From NCBI RefSeq assembly GCF_022496765.1, contig NZ_VANV01000033.1, forward strand, positions 1-46,386: 46,386 nucleotides of DNA. Direction: 5' to 3'. The stretch comes from Acidaminobacter sp. JC074 (lineage in GTDB: Bacteria; Bacillota; Clostridia; Peptostreptococcales; Acidaminobacteraceae). The translations under genes and the position numbers were made by a program. Of the stretch, positions 1 through 7,356 are shown piece after piece (position 1 is the stretch's first letter; each line of letters starts with the position of its first letter). Under the pieces are notes generated by a model that did no database searches, was not told where the DNA came from, and saw only the letters and a program-made list of their open reading frames with translations.

Positions 1-12
1 ATTCATATCCAT
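1..12 (-). CDS. Start of an unidentified gene cut by the left edge
   Basis: Only the first four codons (MDMN) are inside the window. The ATG is preceded at 8 nt by a perfect AAGGAGG (22-28 on the plus strand reads cctcctt), so a translation start here is credible. The product cannot be identified. Its ribosome binding site lies inside a 12-bp perfect inverted repeat, described separately. Confidence 0.55.
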
Positions 13-20
13 ATTCGGAT

Positions 21-78
21 CCTCCTTATGATTCATTTATTCTGGTTGGCGAACCATCTTAATCGTATCATAAGGAGG
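21..78 (-). promoter_or_regulatory. Ribosome-binding-site-sequestering hairpin upstream of the left-edge gene
   Basis: In the minus-strand RNA, CCUCCUUAUGAU (67-78) is perfectly complementary to AUCAUAAGGAGG (21-32), 12 bp with a 34-nt loop. The 3' arm contains the whole AAGGAGG that would start translation of the left-edge gene. A small nested stem, UGGUU-CGCC-AACCA, sits in the loop. This is the layout of a translational off-switch (riboswitch expression platform, RNA thermometer or protein-controlled leader). The ligand or signal is not visible. Confidence 0.55.
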
Positions 79-110
79 TAAAAACACCGCTCATAGCTAA
101 AGCTTTTTAG

Positions 111-138
111 AACCACTGGTCGAACCAGTGGTTTTCTT
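111..138 (+). terminator. Intrinsic terminator-like hairpin
   Basis: AACCACTGGT and ACCAGTGGTT form a 10-bp stem around CGA, followed on the plus strand by TTCTTTTT. No plus-strand gene is visible to its left, so it may end antisense transcription, or it may belong to the folded leader of the left-edge minus-strand gene. Confidence 0.5.
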
Positions 139-159
139 TTTACAATAAAAATCTAGCCA
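134..159 (-). terminator. Terminator of the methyltransferase-fold-like gene
   Basis: AAATCTAGC and GCTAGATTT pair around CAG (139-159). Read on the minus strand the stem is followed by a T-rich run (TTTTATTG). It lies just past the stop codon of the gene at 187-792. Confidence 0.65.
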
Positions 160-186
160 GGCTAGATTTACATAATACAAAGGTTA

Positions 187-792
187 TCATCTAATTTTTT
201 TGAATAGATAATTAGCTGCTTGTAACTTGTACTTTGGACCCTTCATTTTCTCCCTTACCTCTTCTACATTGATCTTTCCTTGTCTTTTAAACTTAAAATA
301 TTCATCCAAATTACTGGTAGATATCTCGCCAGAAATGACGACGCCAACAAGTTCAAATTCATCGTCACAAAACGCCAGAGTTGCATCCCCATGGCTGTCA
401 TTACAGAGTAGAATACCATCTTGTTTTAAATACCTCTTAGTTGCTTGACCAACAAATCCTGCAAACTGAGAAATAATCAAATCGACATCCTTGATAGGAA
501 GTTCTTCTTGATAATCCATACCATAGAATAAGATTTCACTAGATTCTAAATAATCTTTTTCCTCATTGATAAAAGTATAAACCTTTTGCAAGTCTCTAAA
601 ATATTTTATTGCACCTTTGAAATGATCAACATAAATAACCTTCGGTATAAATAGAGAAGGTCCAATATCAATAAAAGAACCAGGGTAAAGGGCAGTTTTT
701 ATATTGAAAGTCTTTGCAACTAACTTGTATAAATCCCTTCTATCTCCTATTTTATCGTTGTATGCTTGATACTCATAAGCTTTATCATTCAT
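187..792 (-). CDS. Hypothetical protein, possible Rossmann/SAM-methyltransferase-like fold
   Basis: A 201-aa soluble protein. I chose the ATG at 792 (MNDKAYEYQ), which follows an AGAGGG motif; an upstream TTG is less likely. The middle has alternating hydrophobic strands: a YPGSFIDIGPSLFIP segment where a SAM-binding loop would be, an acidic VYVDHFK-type strand after it, then DVDLIISQFAG and a GILLCNDSHGDATL strand, as in a degenerate class I methyltransferase. The canonical GxGxG is absent, so activity is doubtful. It starts 12 bp after the AlkC-like gene ends and is probably co-transcribed with it. No function is assigned. Confidence 0.75.
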   Translation of the reverse strand: MNDKAYEYQAYNDKIGDRRDLYKLVAKTFNIKTALYPGSFIDIGPSLFIPKVIYVDHFKGAIKYFRDLQKVYTFINEEKDYLESSEILFYGMDYQEELPIKDVDLIISQFAGFVGQATKRYLKQDGILLCNDSHGDATLAFCDDEFELVGVVISGEISTSNLDEYFKFKRQGKINVEEVREKMKGPKYKLQAANYLFKKIR

Positions 793-803
793 CAAATGTC
801 CCT

Positions 804-1541
804 CTATTTTCTTAAGCTTCTTGAACCATGTTTAATAATCCAAGTAGATGATTTAGTCAAACCATCTTTTTTCCACTCTTCAATGATTTCATGAGCAAGT
901 TCAGGGTTTTCTTTCATCAAGTCATTAAGATTATTGCCAATAGACTTCATGACAAATTTTTCATGATCGTCCTTCAAGTTAGTGAGGACTTGTTTAAAAA
1001 GCTTTATTTCTTCTAATGCAGCCAAACTCTTTTTTGCCCAAGGAAGTCTAATACGCATGCCTTCACTTGCCAATCTACGTACATGTACATTATCATCTTT
1101 GCTCCAATCAAGAAAAACTGTAAGAAGTTTCTTTGGATTGTCATTTAGCAAAGGCCTAACCGCAAACTCACCTGTGTAGCGTTTGGTCAACTCATATATA
1201 AACTCTAAAGTGATATCCCAGTTTCTTAGACCATGTCTTTCAACATATCTGCCTACGGGCCATAACCACCAACCTTCAGAAAACATTCCCTCAGGCTCCA
1301 AAAGTTCAGGTCCAAGTAGCTTGGTAAATAGTTTAACATTCTCCTCATAGCTGCTTGATAAATACTTTTCGAAAGCATCCACAAAAATATCTTGTCTTTG
1401 CATGAAACTCTTATCATCTAATCTATCTACTACATAAGTAAAAAATGTATTTCCATCAAATTCAGGATAATAAATCAAAATTTTATCAGCTAATAACTTG
1501 GCACAGTCGCCATCATAGTAATCCTTTAATTTCTTCGCCAT
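804..1541 (-). CDS. DNA alkylation repair protein, AlkC/AlkD-type HEAT-like repeats
   Basis: A 245-aa all-helical protein of the AlkC/AlkD superfamily of DNA glycosylases, which remove N3-/N7-alkylated purines. Visible family features are the central EGWWLWPVGRYVERHG segment, NVHVRRLASEGMRIRLPWAKK in a HEAT-like repeat, and the C-terminal STWIIKHGSRSLRK helix, resembling the AlkC end. The start is well supported by GAGGTGAAGC before the ATG. The TAG stop is close to the family's usual C-terminus. Catalytic residues cannot be assigned securely by eye. It is the first gene of a short unit with 187-792 and is probably constitutive or stress-linked. Confidence 0.8.
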   Translation of the reverse strand: MAKKLKDYYDGDCAKLLADKILIYYPEFDGNTFFTYVVDRLDDKSFMQRQDIFVDAFEKYLSSSYEENVKLFTKLLGPELLEPEGMFSEGWWLWPVGRYVERHGLRNWDITLEFIYELTKRYTGEFAVRPLLNDNPKKLLTVFLDWSKDDNVHVRRLASEGMRIRLPWAKKSLAALEEIKLFKQVLTNLKDDHEKFVMKSIGNNLNDLMKENPELAHEIIEEWKKDGLTKSSTWIIKHGSRSLRK

Positions 1542-1615
1542 GCTTCACCTCCATTGGTTCTTGTTACTCATCAAGAAATTTTGATGTATCATATAGACTT
1601 TACTTTATAGTGACA

Positions 1616-1630
1616 CACAATTGCATTGTG
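1616..1630. repeat. Perfect inverted repeat CACAAT-TGC-ATTGTG
   Basis: A 6-bp perfect palindrome with a 3-bp spacer, about 75 bp upstream of the AlkC-like start, in the intergenic stretch that should hold its promoter. It could be an operator, but no regulator is tied to it. Confidence 0.3.
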
Positions 1631-1711
1631 CACATAGTTTGTATGTTATAAGTATTTTACCCAGGTCACTTCTCTATACTCATATAAGAATCTAGAACTC
1701 ATCGCTTAAAT

Positions 1712-1737
1712 AAAAAAAACGCACATTTTCAGTGCGG
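1712..1737 (-). terminator. Terminator of the GNAT gene at 1760
   Basis: On the minus strand CGCAC-TGAAAAT-GTGCG is followed by TTTTTTTTATTT, immediately beyond the stop of the upstream acetyltransferase gene. Confidence 0.7.
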
Positions 1738-1759
1738 TTCTTTCATTACACATCCTTTA

Positions 1760-2590
1760 TCAAAAATATTTTATATAACATAAGTTGTTATCATAAAGAT
1801 CAAAACCATATTTTATACCTAGTGAGGCTTCAAACTCATCTTCTGAGTACAAATCTATCAAGTTGACATTTTTCTCGTAAGCTTTAGAAATAAAGACTTT
1901 TAACAGTTCTTCCTTTACCTTGGGATTACCGCTAAATGCAATTACCTCAGTATAGTCATTAGATCCTCTCCCAATGATATGCCCTCTAATTCCCTCATTG
2001 AAATAACCCAGTATGATGAAACGTTCTAAGTTATCAGAAATTCTATTAGAGTTCCAATAGGTATCTTCATCTACATGCTTTTCAATCCAGTCAAATATAA
2101 GGTTACGATTACAAGTATTTATCTCCTCTATATGGTCATCAGAGTATGAATACGGACAGGTCTCTAGCTTAAGCATTTGAGCCTCCTCTTCTAATCTAAA
2201 TCCCTTATTCTCATAAAAGTCAATTGAAAGCCTGTGTTCTTTGGCAGTGTTAACATACAACTTGTAGCCTGGATAGTTTTCTTTTAGATAATTATAAAGA
2301 CATTCTGAAACTGCGTCATAGTCATAACCATAAGGGCCCTGAGTATAAGCTATGTAGAAATCCTCTTCAATCACGTTAACAGGCGAAAAGCCTTCAAGCT
2401 TGCCACCTTTTTCTACTAGTAGTATATCGTGTTCATCACTTCTGATATACCTTTTAAATCTTTCATACAAATCATGTCTGCTTACATCAGCTAATAATGG
2501 TCTGCACCTTGTATTTACATGTCTTTGCATATCATAAGCTAAGTCTACAGCCTTATCTAAATCTTCTATTGTTGCTTTCACTACATTCAT
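1760..2590 (-). CDS. GNAT-family acetyltransferase, two-part
   Basis: A 276-aa protein. The ATG at 2590 (MNVVKATIEDLDKAV) has a GGAG at the right spacing and begins exactly like a GNAT domain, so it is preferred over an upstream TTG/ATG. Residues 1-145 look like a GNAT domain: an N-terminal beta strand and helix, ILLVEKGGKLEGFSPV, and a C-terminal SIDFYENKGFRLEEEAQML motif typical of the GNAT fold. Residues 160-276 form a second, weaker acetyltransferase-like half with FIILGYFNEGIRGHIIGRGS and a terminal KYGFDLYDNN. Substrate unknown. It follows 2605-3270 with a 14-bp gap, so the two are probably one operon. Confidence 0.85.
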   Translation of the reverse strand: MNVVKATIEDLDKAVDLAYDMQRHVNTRCRPLLADVSRHDLYERFKRYIRSDEHDILLVEKGGKLEGFSPVNVIEEDFYIAYTQGPYGYDYDAVSECLYNYLKENYPGYKLYVNTAKEHRLSIDFYENKGFRLEEEAQMLKLETCPYSYSDDHIEEINTCNRNLIFDWIEKHVDEDTYWNSNRISDNLERFIILGYFNEGIRGHIIGRGSNDYTEVIAFSGNPKVKEELLKVFISKAYEKNVNLIDLYSEDEFEASLGIKYGFDLYDNNLCYIKYF

Positions 2591-2604
2591 TATTATCTCC
2601 ATTT

Positions 2605-3270
2605 TCAACTATATTTCAGATAGATTTTAGCATCATCAATTATAAACCTAGAATCACTATCTCCAATGTTTCCTTTGTAGATCTGAAACTTTTTATTGGT
2701 ATCAACAATTGTCTTTAGTAAAGTCTTAGAATCTGCTTGTGCTAGCTTATCAATTGTATCATAACCACCACGCACAAGGACTGTTGCAAAGGCAGGACTG
2801 ATATACCTAAGTTCACTTACTTTTAACAATTTTTTAAATGTTTTAATCAGTTCAACATCAACTGCAAGTTGAGCTGCTGCCTCCTCTTCTGAGTGCGATT
2901 TTAAATAATCATCTAAGGCCAATGAGTTCTTGATACCCATGTGAATCAAACGCTTCAATAAGTCATCATTCATATCTGTAAAATCTTCTAACTTTCTAGG
3001 CTTAGGTATATAGCTAGATACCATTCTTCTTAGAACAATCATATAGTCTAGATCCATACCTGTTTTTTCTGCAAGAACTTCAGCTTTCTTCTTAGTCTTT
3101 GACTGAAGATAAAACTCTGACATATTTTCTATCCCGTAATCTGTAAGCAAATCCAAATGCTTGTCTAAGTCCTCTAACAAGACTCTCATACTAGGTATTA
3201 AATACGACTCTTTTAAAATAGTCTTAAACTCCTTTAAAGATATTCCTTTTAGATTAAAACCATAAGACAT
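2605..3270 (-). CDS. Hypothetical helical protein, DUF4332/HhH-like
   Basis: A 221-aa protein that appears almost entirely helical. Two stretches (about 40-90 and 95-150) show the repeating 'YGIENMSEFY...AEKTGMDLDYMIVLRRM' and 'MGIKNSLALDDYL...AAQLAVDVELIKTFKKL' pattern: a position-like loop followed by helix-hairpin-helix-like segments, as in DUF4332 proteins. A third copy starts at 'GGYDTIDKLAQADSKTL'. The ATG at 3270 has AGGAG at good spacing; a GTG two codons upstream is less likely. No catalytic motif is seen. Such repeats often bind nucleic acid, but that is inference only. Confidence 0.75.
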   Translation of the reverse strand: MSYGFNLKGISLKEFKTILKESYLIPSMRVLLEDLDKHLDLLTDYGIENMSEFYLQSKTKKKAEVLAEKTGMDLDYMIVLRRMVSSYIPKPRKLEDFTDMNDDLLKRLIHMGIKNSLALDDYLKSHSEEEAAAQLAVDVELIKTFKKLLKVSELRYISPAFATVLVRGGYDTIDKLAQADSKTLLKTIVDTNKKFQIYKGNIGDSDSRFIIDDAKIYLKYS

Positions 3271-3363
3271 AAACACTCCTTTCTAGACTAAGTCACCTTC
3301 TATTTAAGCTCAATCAAACTTCACACTTTACCTTAATGATACCCTGACAATCCACCTCAAAAC

Positions 3364-4248
3364 CTACTCATAAATGGCATTTGCATTACTTGGAACTTGT
3401 CTGACATGTTTGATATGAGTCAAAACTTTTTCAGCCTTGTCTTTTGAAAATTCATAGCCATACGCATCAGCTACATACAGGGCTGATTCAACAAACAAAT
3501 CATAAAAAATAAAAACAGAATCCCATATCTTGTCATAGTCCGCATCTACATATGTGGACTTATAACTTGCCCACTTATCACCATCTAAATACTTTTCAAG
3601 ATATTTACCGCCTGAACCAAGAGACTTTTCAAAGCCTGTCTTGTGACCGATTTCCCATGATAACATCAAACGTAAAACCACTCTCAACCAACCTTCTGTA
3701 TAAGACTTAGCAAGTGGCAACTGTCTTCTCCAAAGGGTTTTAGGTATATGAGAGCCTAGAGCAAATAAAAAGGCACTACAACATCCCTGAAATTTTTCTT
3801 CAGTTGGTTCTTCGATATAATAAGAAGATTCATTAGAAGGCGACAGATTCAAACACAAGCCATCCTTATCTATGAGGACCTGACTCAAACTGTCTTTTAA
3901 GTGGTCCTCTAACTTATCCATCACGTAAAAACTCAAATCAATTCGGTTACCATCCATTAGCTGCATGTTGTAATTGTGATATGAACCATCCGCATCATCT
4001 GGAGGCCAAGGTCCATAATTAGGCTGTTCATCAATGAGTGTATCACCAAAATAAGGTACAACATTTTCTTCTAATAAATAAGGCTTTAAATCTCTTACAA
4101 AACATGCAACATCATAGTCTTGGAAAATATCTTTATCAATATTAGGGTTAGCCCTTGATCCATTTAGAATAGCCACACGGATCATATCGTCTTTTTCAAT
4201 AAAAGCTTGAATAAGCTCAAACATCTCTTTTTCAGTTCTTGATTTCAC
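3364..4248 (-). CDS. ANT(6)/AadE-like aminoglycoside 6-adenylyltransferase family protein
   Basis: A 294-aa nucleotidyltransferase of the streptomycin adenylyltransferase family, near the usual 285-300 aa. The polymerase-beta-type signature is GSRANP at residues 30-35 with the metal-binding acidic pair in DYDV (44-47), and IDLSFYVMDK supplies the third acidic strand. The C-terminal half is helical (WRRQLPLAKSYTEGWLRVVLRLMLSWEIG), as in AadE. Known members transfer AMP to the 6-hydroxyl of streptomycin. Chromosomal homologues in Bacillota may have other substrates, so resistance is inference. GTG start with GGAGG seven bases upstream. Confidence 0.85.
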   Translation of the reverse strand: MKSRTEKEMFELIQAFIEKDDMIRVAILNGSRANPNIDKDIFQDYDVACFVRDLKPYLLEENVVPYFGDTLIDEQPNYGPWPPDDADGSYHNYNMQLMDGNRIDLSFYVMDKLEDHLKDSLSQVLIDKDGLCLNLSPSNESSYYIEEPTEEKFQGCCSAFLFALGSHIPKTLWRRQLPLAKSYTEGWLRVVLRLMLSWEIGHKTGFEKSLGSGGKYLEKYLDGDKWASYKSTYVDADYDKIWDSVFIFYDLFVESALYVADAYGYEFSKDKAEKVLTHIKHVRQVPSNANAIYE

Positions 4249-4259
4249 CTATTTTCCTC

Positions 4260-4907
4260 CTAAACTCTGCACTCGCTAACTCTATAGATCCTACCGAACA
4301 AAGTAAAACCTAAAGATTCAGCAATTCTTGTAGAGCCATGGTTTTCAATATCCGATCGATACACTGGCACTTTTTCATCTGGTAATTGCTCAATCAAAAA
4401 CGAAGATACACTTTTTCCTAATCCCAAACTTCTGTAATCAGGATCTACAATCAGTCCTATATCTGCTAAATCATTTTCTAGAAACCATATGGAAGCTGCA
4501 GCTACAAGTCGTTCTTGATCATAAACACCGACAATTATAGGGTCATCTATCGAAACCTGTCCATAGTCTTTATCCTCATTAGAGCATTTACTTAAAAAGT
4601 CATTCAAATCATTTTCATCTTCTTTTGTAAGCACTTCATATCTAAATCTAGGATTATGATAAGGTTTGAAATCTTCTCTCCTTAATATGTATTCCCTGTC
4701 ATACTTACCTTCTAAATCAAACATCTCGTAAGGATTTGCATTTATATTTGCTTCTAAATCCTTTGAATAAGTAATAACTGAACCACTTGGATAAGACCAT
4801 AAGTAGGCAGAGTTTTTATTGTAGCCCTCTCTTAAAAGCAAACTTAAATCACTTTGCTCTTCTGGCAGATTATGAAACTTCCTAAAACCAAGTTCTATAA
4901 CATTCAT
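4260..4907 (-). CDS. GNAT-family N-acetyltransferase
   Basis: A 215-aa protein; the ATG at 4907 follows TAGGAGGAAAGCG and is preferred to a longer frame with an atypical N-terminus. The C-terminal GNAT core is clear: VGVYDQERLVAAASIWFLENDLADIGLIV, then DYRSLGLGKSVSSFLIEQL (the acetyl-CoA pyrophosphate-binding loop), then HGSTRIAESLGFTLFGRIYRV. The N-terminal 90 residues are a separate domain of unknown role, as in two-domain FR47-type acetyltransferases. It ends 11 bp before the nucleotidyltransferase start, so it is the upstream partner in that operon. Substrate unknown. Confidence 0.85.
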   Translation of the reverse strand: MNVIELGFRKFHNLPEEQSDLSLLLREGYNKNSAYLWSYPSGSVITYSKDLEANINANPYEMFDLEGKYDREYILRREDFKPYHNPRFRYEVLTKEDENDLNDFLSKCSNEDKDYGQVSIDDPIIVGVYDQERLVAAASIWFLENDLADIGLIVDPDYRSLGLGKSVSSFLIEQLPDEKVPVYRSDIENHGSTRIAESLGFTLFGRIYRVSECRV

Positions 4908-4993
4908 CGCTTTCCTCCTAAAATAAACGTGTCTTATGTATAGTTTAACCTGTAGTTGTGCAAGTAACATTAGAAAAAAGAGTTTAAGCCATT

Positions 4994-5139
4994 TTACTCA
5001 TCAATTACCTTATGGTATTTCATAAGGATTTTTCTAGTATGAGATGAAAGAGCTTTAGATCTCTTTGTTATATTATCCACATGAACTATTACAGTATTAG
5101 AAGAAGCAACAAGGATATCATTTTGAAAAATATTTTGAT
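4994..5139 (-). pseudogene. C-terminal fragment of an IS-split thioesterase gene
   Basis: Read on the minus strand from 5139, the frame gives (Y)QNIFQNDILVASSNTVIV followed by a C-terminal helix ending KYHKVIDE and TAA at 4994-4996. This is the missing end of the hotdog thioesterase whose first 92 codons lie at 7071-7347. Joining the two pieces across the insertion element restores one uninterrupted 141-codon frame, with the junction codon TAT shared by both sides. The fragment has no start codon or ribosome binding site of its own. Confidence 0.9.
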
Positions 5140-5147
5140 AAAAAGTG

Positions 5148-5175
5148 CTCGCACACTTGTTACTTTAGTTGTGAG
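5148..5175 (+). repeat. Left-end subterminal hairpin of the IS
   Basis: CTCGCA at the left arm and TTGTGAG at the right form an imperfect six-pair stem beginning 8 nt inside the left boundary. It matches the right-end hairpin in opening with CTCG and closing with GAG. TnpA of this family recognises such subterminal hairpins on single-stranded DNA. Confidence 0.55.
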
Positions 5176-5271
5176 TTAGAGCATAAAATTTGAGCTGTTT
5201 TGTGTAAAATAATCTATAAAAGGAAGGAACTATTCTGTATGAACTATAGCGAACTATTGTTCGATTTTTTA

Positions 5272-5300
5272 TTGTATTTAACTACTGCGTATGTTACAAT
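5272..5300 (+). promoter_or_regulatory. Candidate tnpA promoter
   Basis: TTGTAT (5272-5277), a 17-bp spacer and TACAAT (5295-5300) lie 17 bp upstream of the tnpA ATG. Three direct copies of GAACTAT stand upstream at 5227, 5241 and 5251. Confidence 0.45.
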
Positions 5301-5316
5301 TAAATAGGGGGTAGAT

Positions 5317-5718
5317 ATGAGTAATATAAATAAAGGAAGAGGATAAGTATATTCTCTAAAATATCATTTGGTTTGGTGTACGAAATATCGAAAAGCTATA
5401 CTTCATGGCCATGTCGATGAATATGTCAAATTACTCATTTCAAAAATTGCAGATGATCATGGTATTAAAATCTTGGAAATAGAAACAGATCAAGATCATA
5501 TTCATATGTTAATCGATTGCAAGCCACAACACTACCTACCCAATATTATAAAAGCGTTTAAAGGTACAAGTGCTAGATTTTTGTTTTTAAAATACCCTGA
5601 ACTCAAAAAAGAGTTATGGGGTGGACATCTATGGAATCCATCATACTTTGTTTCAACTGTCAGTGAACATACTGAAAGCCAAATTGTAGATTATATTCAA
5701 AGTCAAAAGAAGAATTGA
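5317..5718 (+). pseudogene. tnpA: tnpA, Y1 HUH transposase, interrupted by an ochre codon
   Basis: The full frame begins at ATG 5317 behind AGGGGG and would encode 133 aa, normal for IS200/IS605 TnpA. Codon 10 is TAA (5344-5346), between GRG and VYSLKYHLVWCTKYRK, a stretch that is conserved in the family. The rest is intact: the metal-binding HIH at residues 61-63 and the catalytic tyrosine (Y126) in VDYIQSQ. The only way to make most of the protein is re-initiation at TTG 5368, which would drop the first beta strand and has no ribosome binding site. Probably inactive; a sequencing error would also explain it. Confidence 0.85.
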
Positions 5719-5725
5719 GGTTTCA

Positions 5726-6970
5726 ATGTCCGGAATTATGAGAGCTTATAGATACAGAATTTATCCGAAGAAGTGGCAAATAGAAATTTTGGAAAAATCC
5801 TTTTGGGCGAAAAGATTTGTTTGGAATCATTTTCTAGAGATCAATATGGACCGTTTTGAGAAAAATGAGGGTATTCTCTCGTACAATAAAATGTCTTCTA
5901 TGTTAACTGACTTGAAGAAAAATAACGATTGGTTATATGAGTGCGAAAAATCTGTCATGCAAAACACATTGAAAGACTTAGTAAAGGCTTATGACTATTT
6001 TTTCGATGGTCCTATGACCTACTCAGAAAAGAAGTTAGAAAAGGCTAAACGAACTGGAAAAGTGTTAACTTTTTATGACTTGCAGCGCCATCCAAAGTTT
6101 AAGTCACGTTATGATTATGAGCAATCATTTGTAATGAACCTAACCAATAATAACATTGAAGTCCTTGAAAAAGAATGGGAATACACTTCAACCAATAAAT
6201 ATAAGAAGCAAAACTGTAAGATTAAACTTCCAAAAATAAAGATGGTGAAGTTAGCTTATTCAAGACCTTATGAAGGACAGATTAAAAATGTTGCTATCAC
6301 AAGAGAATCTGATGAGAAATATTATATTTCAATTACTTGTAAAGATGTACCTACAAAACTCTTACCTAAAACACACAAAAGTGTTGGTATAGATTTGGGT
6401 GTCCATAAATTTGCCATTTTGAGTGACAAAAATGTAATCGATAATCCAAAGTACTTTCAGAAGAATGAGAAGAAACTTGCAAAGTTACAAAGAAGTATGG
6501 ACCTAAAGAAAAAACATGGTAAGAACTATAATAAATCTCGTTTGAAAGTGAGTCGTCAAAATAAGAAAATCAAGCATCGAAGGGAAGACTTTCTTCATAA
6601 ACTTACGACAGATTTTGTTTATGACTATGATTTAATTTGCATCGAAGATTTAAAACCAGAAGAAATGAAAAAAAATAAAATGTTTGCTAAGAGTGTTAGT
6701 GATGCAGCTTATAGTACTTTCAGAACATTCCTGCAATATAAAATGGGTCCAGTTCATAAGCAGTTAATTGTTATCGATCAATATTATCCTAGTAGTCAAA
6801 TATGTCATAAGTGTGACTATCAAGATAAGAGATTGAAAGATGTATCTGTCCGTAAATGGACGTGTCAAGTTTGTGGAACAAAGCATGACAGAGATGAAAA
6901 TGCAAGTATAAACATTGAGCATGAAGGCTTGAGAGGGTTAAAAGAAGGCATCTATAAATCAATAGCTTAA
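5726..6970 (+). CDS. tnpB: TnpB, RNA-guided transposon endonuclease (IS605 OrfB)
   Basis: A 414-aa TnpB. All three RuvC acidic residues are present: D223 in VGIDLGVHK, E307 in ICIEDLKPE and D390 in DRDENASINI. A zinc ribbon is formed by C360/C363 and C380/C383. The N-terminal RAYRYRIYPKKWQ is the usual OrfB opening. Characterised TnpB proteins use an omega-RNA from the element's right end to cut double-stranded DNA next to a TAM equal to the transposon target, here TTGAT. The gene starts 7 bp after tnpA, with GAGG six bases before the ATG, so it depends on the tnpA transcript or an internal promoter. No lesion is seen. Confidence 0.93.
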   Translation: MSGIMRAYRYRIYPKKWQIEILEKSFWAKRFVWNHFLEINMDRFEKNEGILSYNKMSSMLTDLKKNNDWLYECEKSVMQNTLKDLVKAYDYFFDGPMTYSEKKLEKAKRTGKVLTFYDLQRHPKFKSRYDYEQSFVMNLTNNNIEVLEKEWEYTSTNKYKKQNCKIKLPKIKMVKLAYSRPYEGQIKNVAITRESDEKYYISITCKDVPTKLLPKTHKSVGIDLGVHKFAILSDKNVIDNPKYFQKNEKKLAKLQRSMDLKKKHGKNYNKSRLKVSRQNKKIKHRREDFLHKLTTDFVYDYDLICIEDLKPEEMKKNKMFAKSVSDAAYSTFRTFLQYKMGPVHKQLIVIDQYYPSSQICHKCDYQDKRLKDVSVRKWTCQVCGTKHDRDENASINIEHEGLRGLKEGIYKSIA

Positions 6971-7090
6971 AAATAAAAACGTCAGGAACTGGCGGGTTAG
7001 CTTAGTAAATTAAAAGCCGTTAGGCTTTTGTACCTAAGAATCTCGTGACTTTTAGTCATGAGAGGTTCAAATAGTCCAATGGATGAATTA
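6900..7090 (+). ncRNA. Predicted omega-RNA with guide reading into the host gene
   Basis: In this family the guide RNA spans the 3' end of tnpB and the right end, and its guide is the flanking DNA. Here the right end has two stems, AAAAGCC-GTTA-GGCTTTT (7011-7028) and CTCGTGACT-TTT-AGTCATGAG (7042-7062), and ends at TTCAA (7070). The guide would then begin ATAGTCCAATGGATG (7071 on), inside the thioesterase gene. The 5' boundary is approximate. This is an inference from family knowledge, not a covariance search. Confidence 0.55.
7042..7062 (+). repeat. Right-end subterminal hairpin of the IS
   Basis: CTCGTGACT and AGTCATGAG form a 9-bp stem (one G-T pair) around TTT, eight nucleotides before the right boundary. 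This is the expected TnpA recognition hairpin. Confidence 0.75.
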
Positions 7091-7347
7091 CCAATCCTCT
7101 TAACAAGCGTGCCTATTTCAACTGTACCTGGCCATTTGATTTCTGATATATAATCCAGTTCAATCCTAGCAATAACAAAAGAGCTATCTTCATCATGTAT
7201 CGGTCCTCCTTCATGAAGGTACAAAAGCTCTGTTCTACCAGTTTCAAAGAAGGTAGAGAAGTTGGCATTGTTAACATGGCCTTGTTTGTCTGTATCCCTG
7301 TATCTAAGCTTGTCATAAGTCCTCAAGGGAAAATCTGTATATTTCAT
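7071..7347 (-). pseudogene. N-terminal fragment of a hotdog acyl-CoA thioesterase split by the IS
   Basis: Codons 1-92 of a 4-hydroxybenzoyl-CoA-thioesterase-type protein: MKYTDFPLRTYDKLRYRDTD then QGHVNNANFSTFFETGR (the YxDxDxxGHVNNxxY-like active-site strand and helix) and ELDYISEIKWPGTVEIGTLVKRIGNSSIGL. In the present sequence translation would run into the IS right end for a further 24 codons and stop at 6997. The missing end is at 4994-5139; together they make a normal 140-aa thioesterase. It starts 9 bp after the VOC gene ends, with TAGGAGG, so the two form an operon. Confidence 0.92.
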
Positions 7348-7356
7348 TAAAACCTC

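Larger units (their letters stand above)
5140..7070 (+). mobile_element. IS200/IS605-family insertion sequence (tnpA-tnpB, 1,931 bp)
   Basis: A single-strand-transposing IS with a HUH tyrosine transposase gene followed by tnpB. The ends are fixed by the split host gene: the left end follows target TTGAT (5135-5139) and the right end finishes with TTCAA (7066-7070), with no target duplication, as the family requires. Subterminal hairpins occur at both ends (5148-5175 imperfect; 7042-7062, 9-bp stem). The element is inserted inside a thioesterase gene in opposite orientation. tnpA carries an internal stop codon, so autonomous movement is doubtful, while tnpB looks intact. Confidence 0.93.

Noticed and set aside
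5140..7070. Target-site duplication around the insertion sequence
   Set aside because: The host gene rejoins in frame with no duplicated bases, as expected for IS200/IS605 chemistry.
6997..7070. C-terminal extension of the thioesterase fragment read into the IS right end
   Set aside because: The extra 24 residues are IS sequence; the true C-terminus is on the other side of the element.
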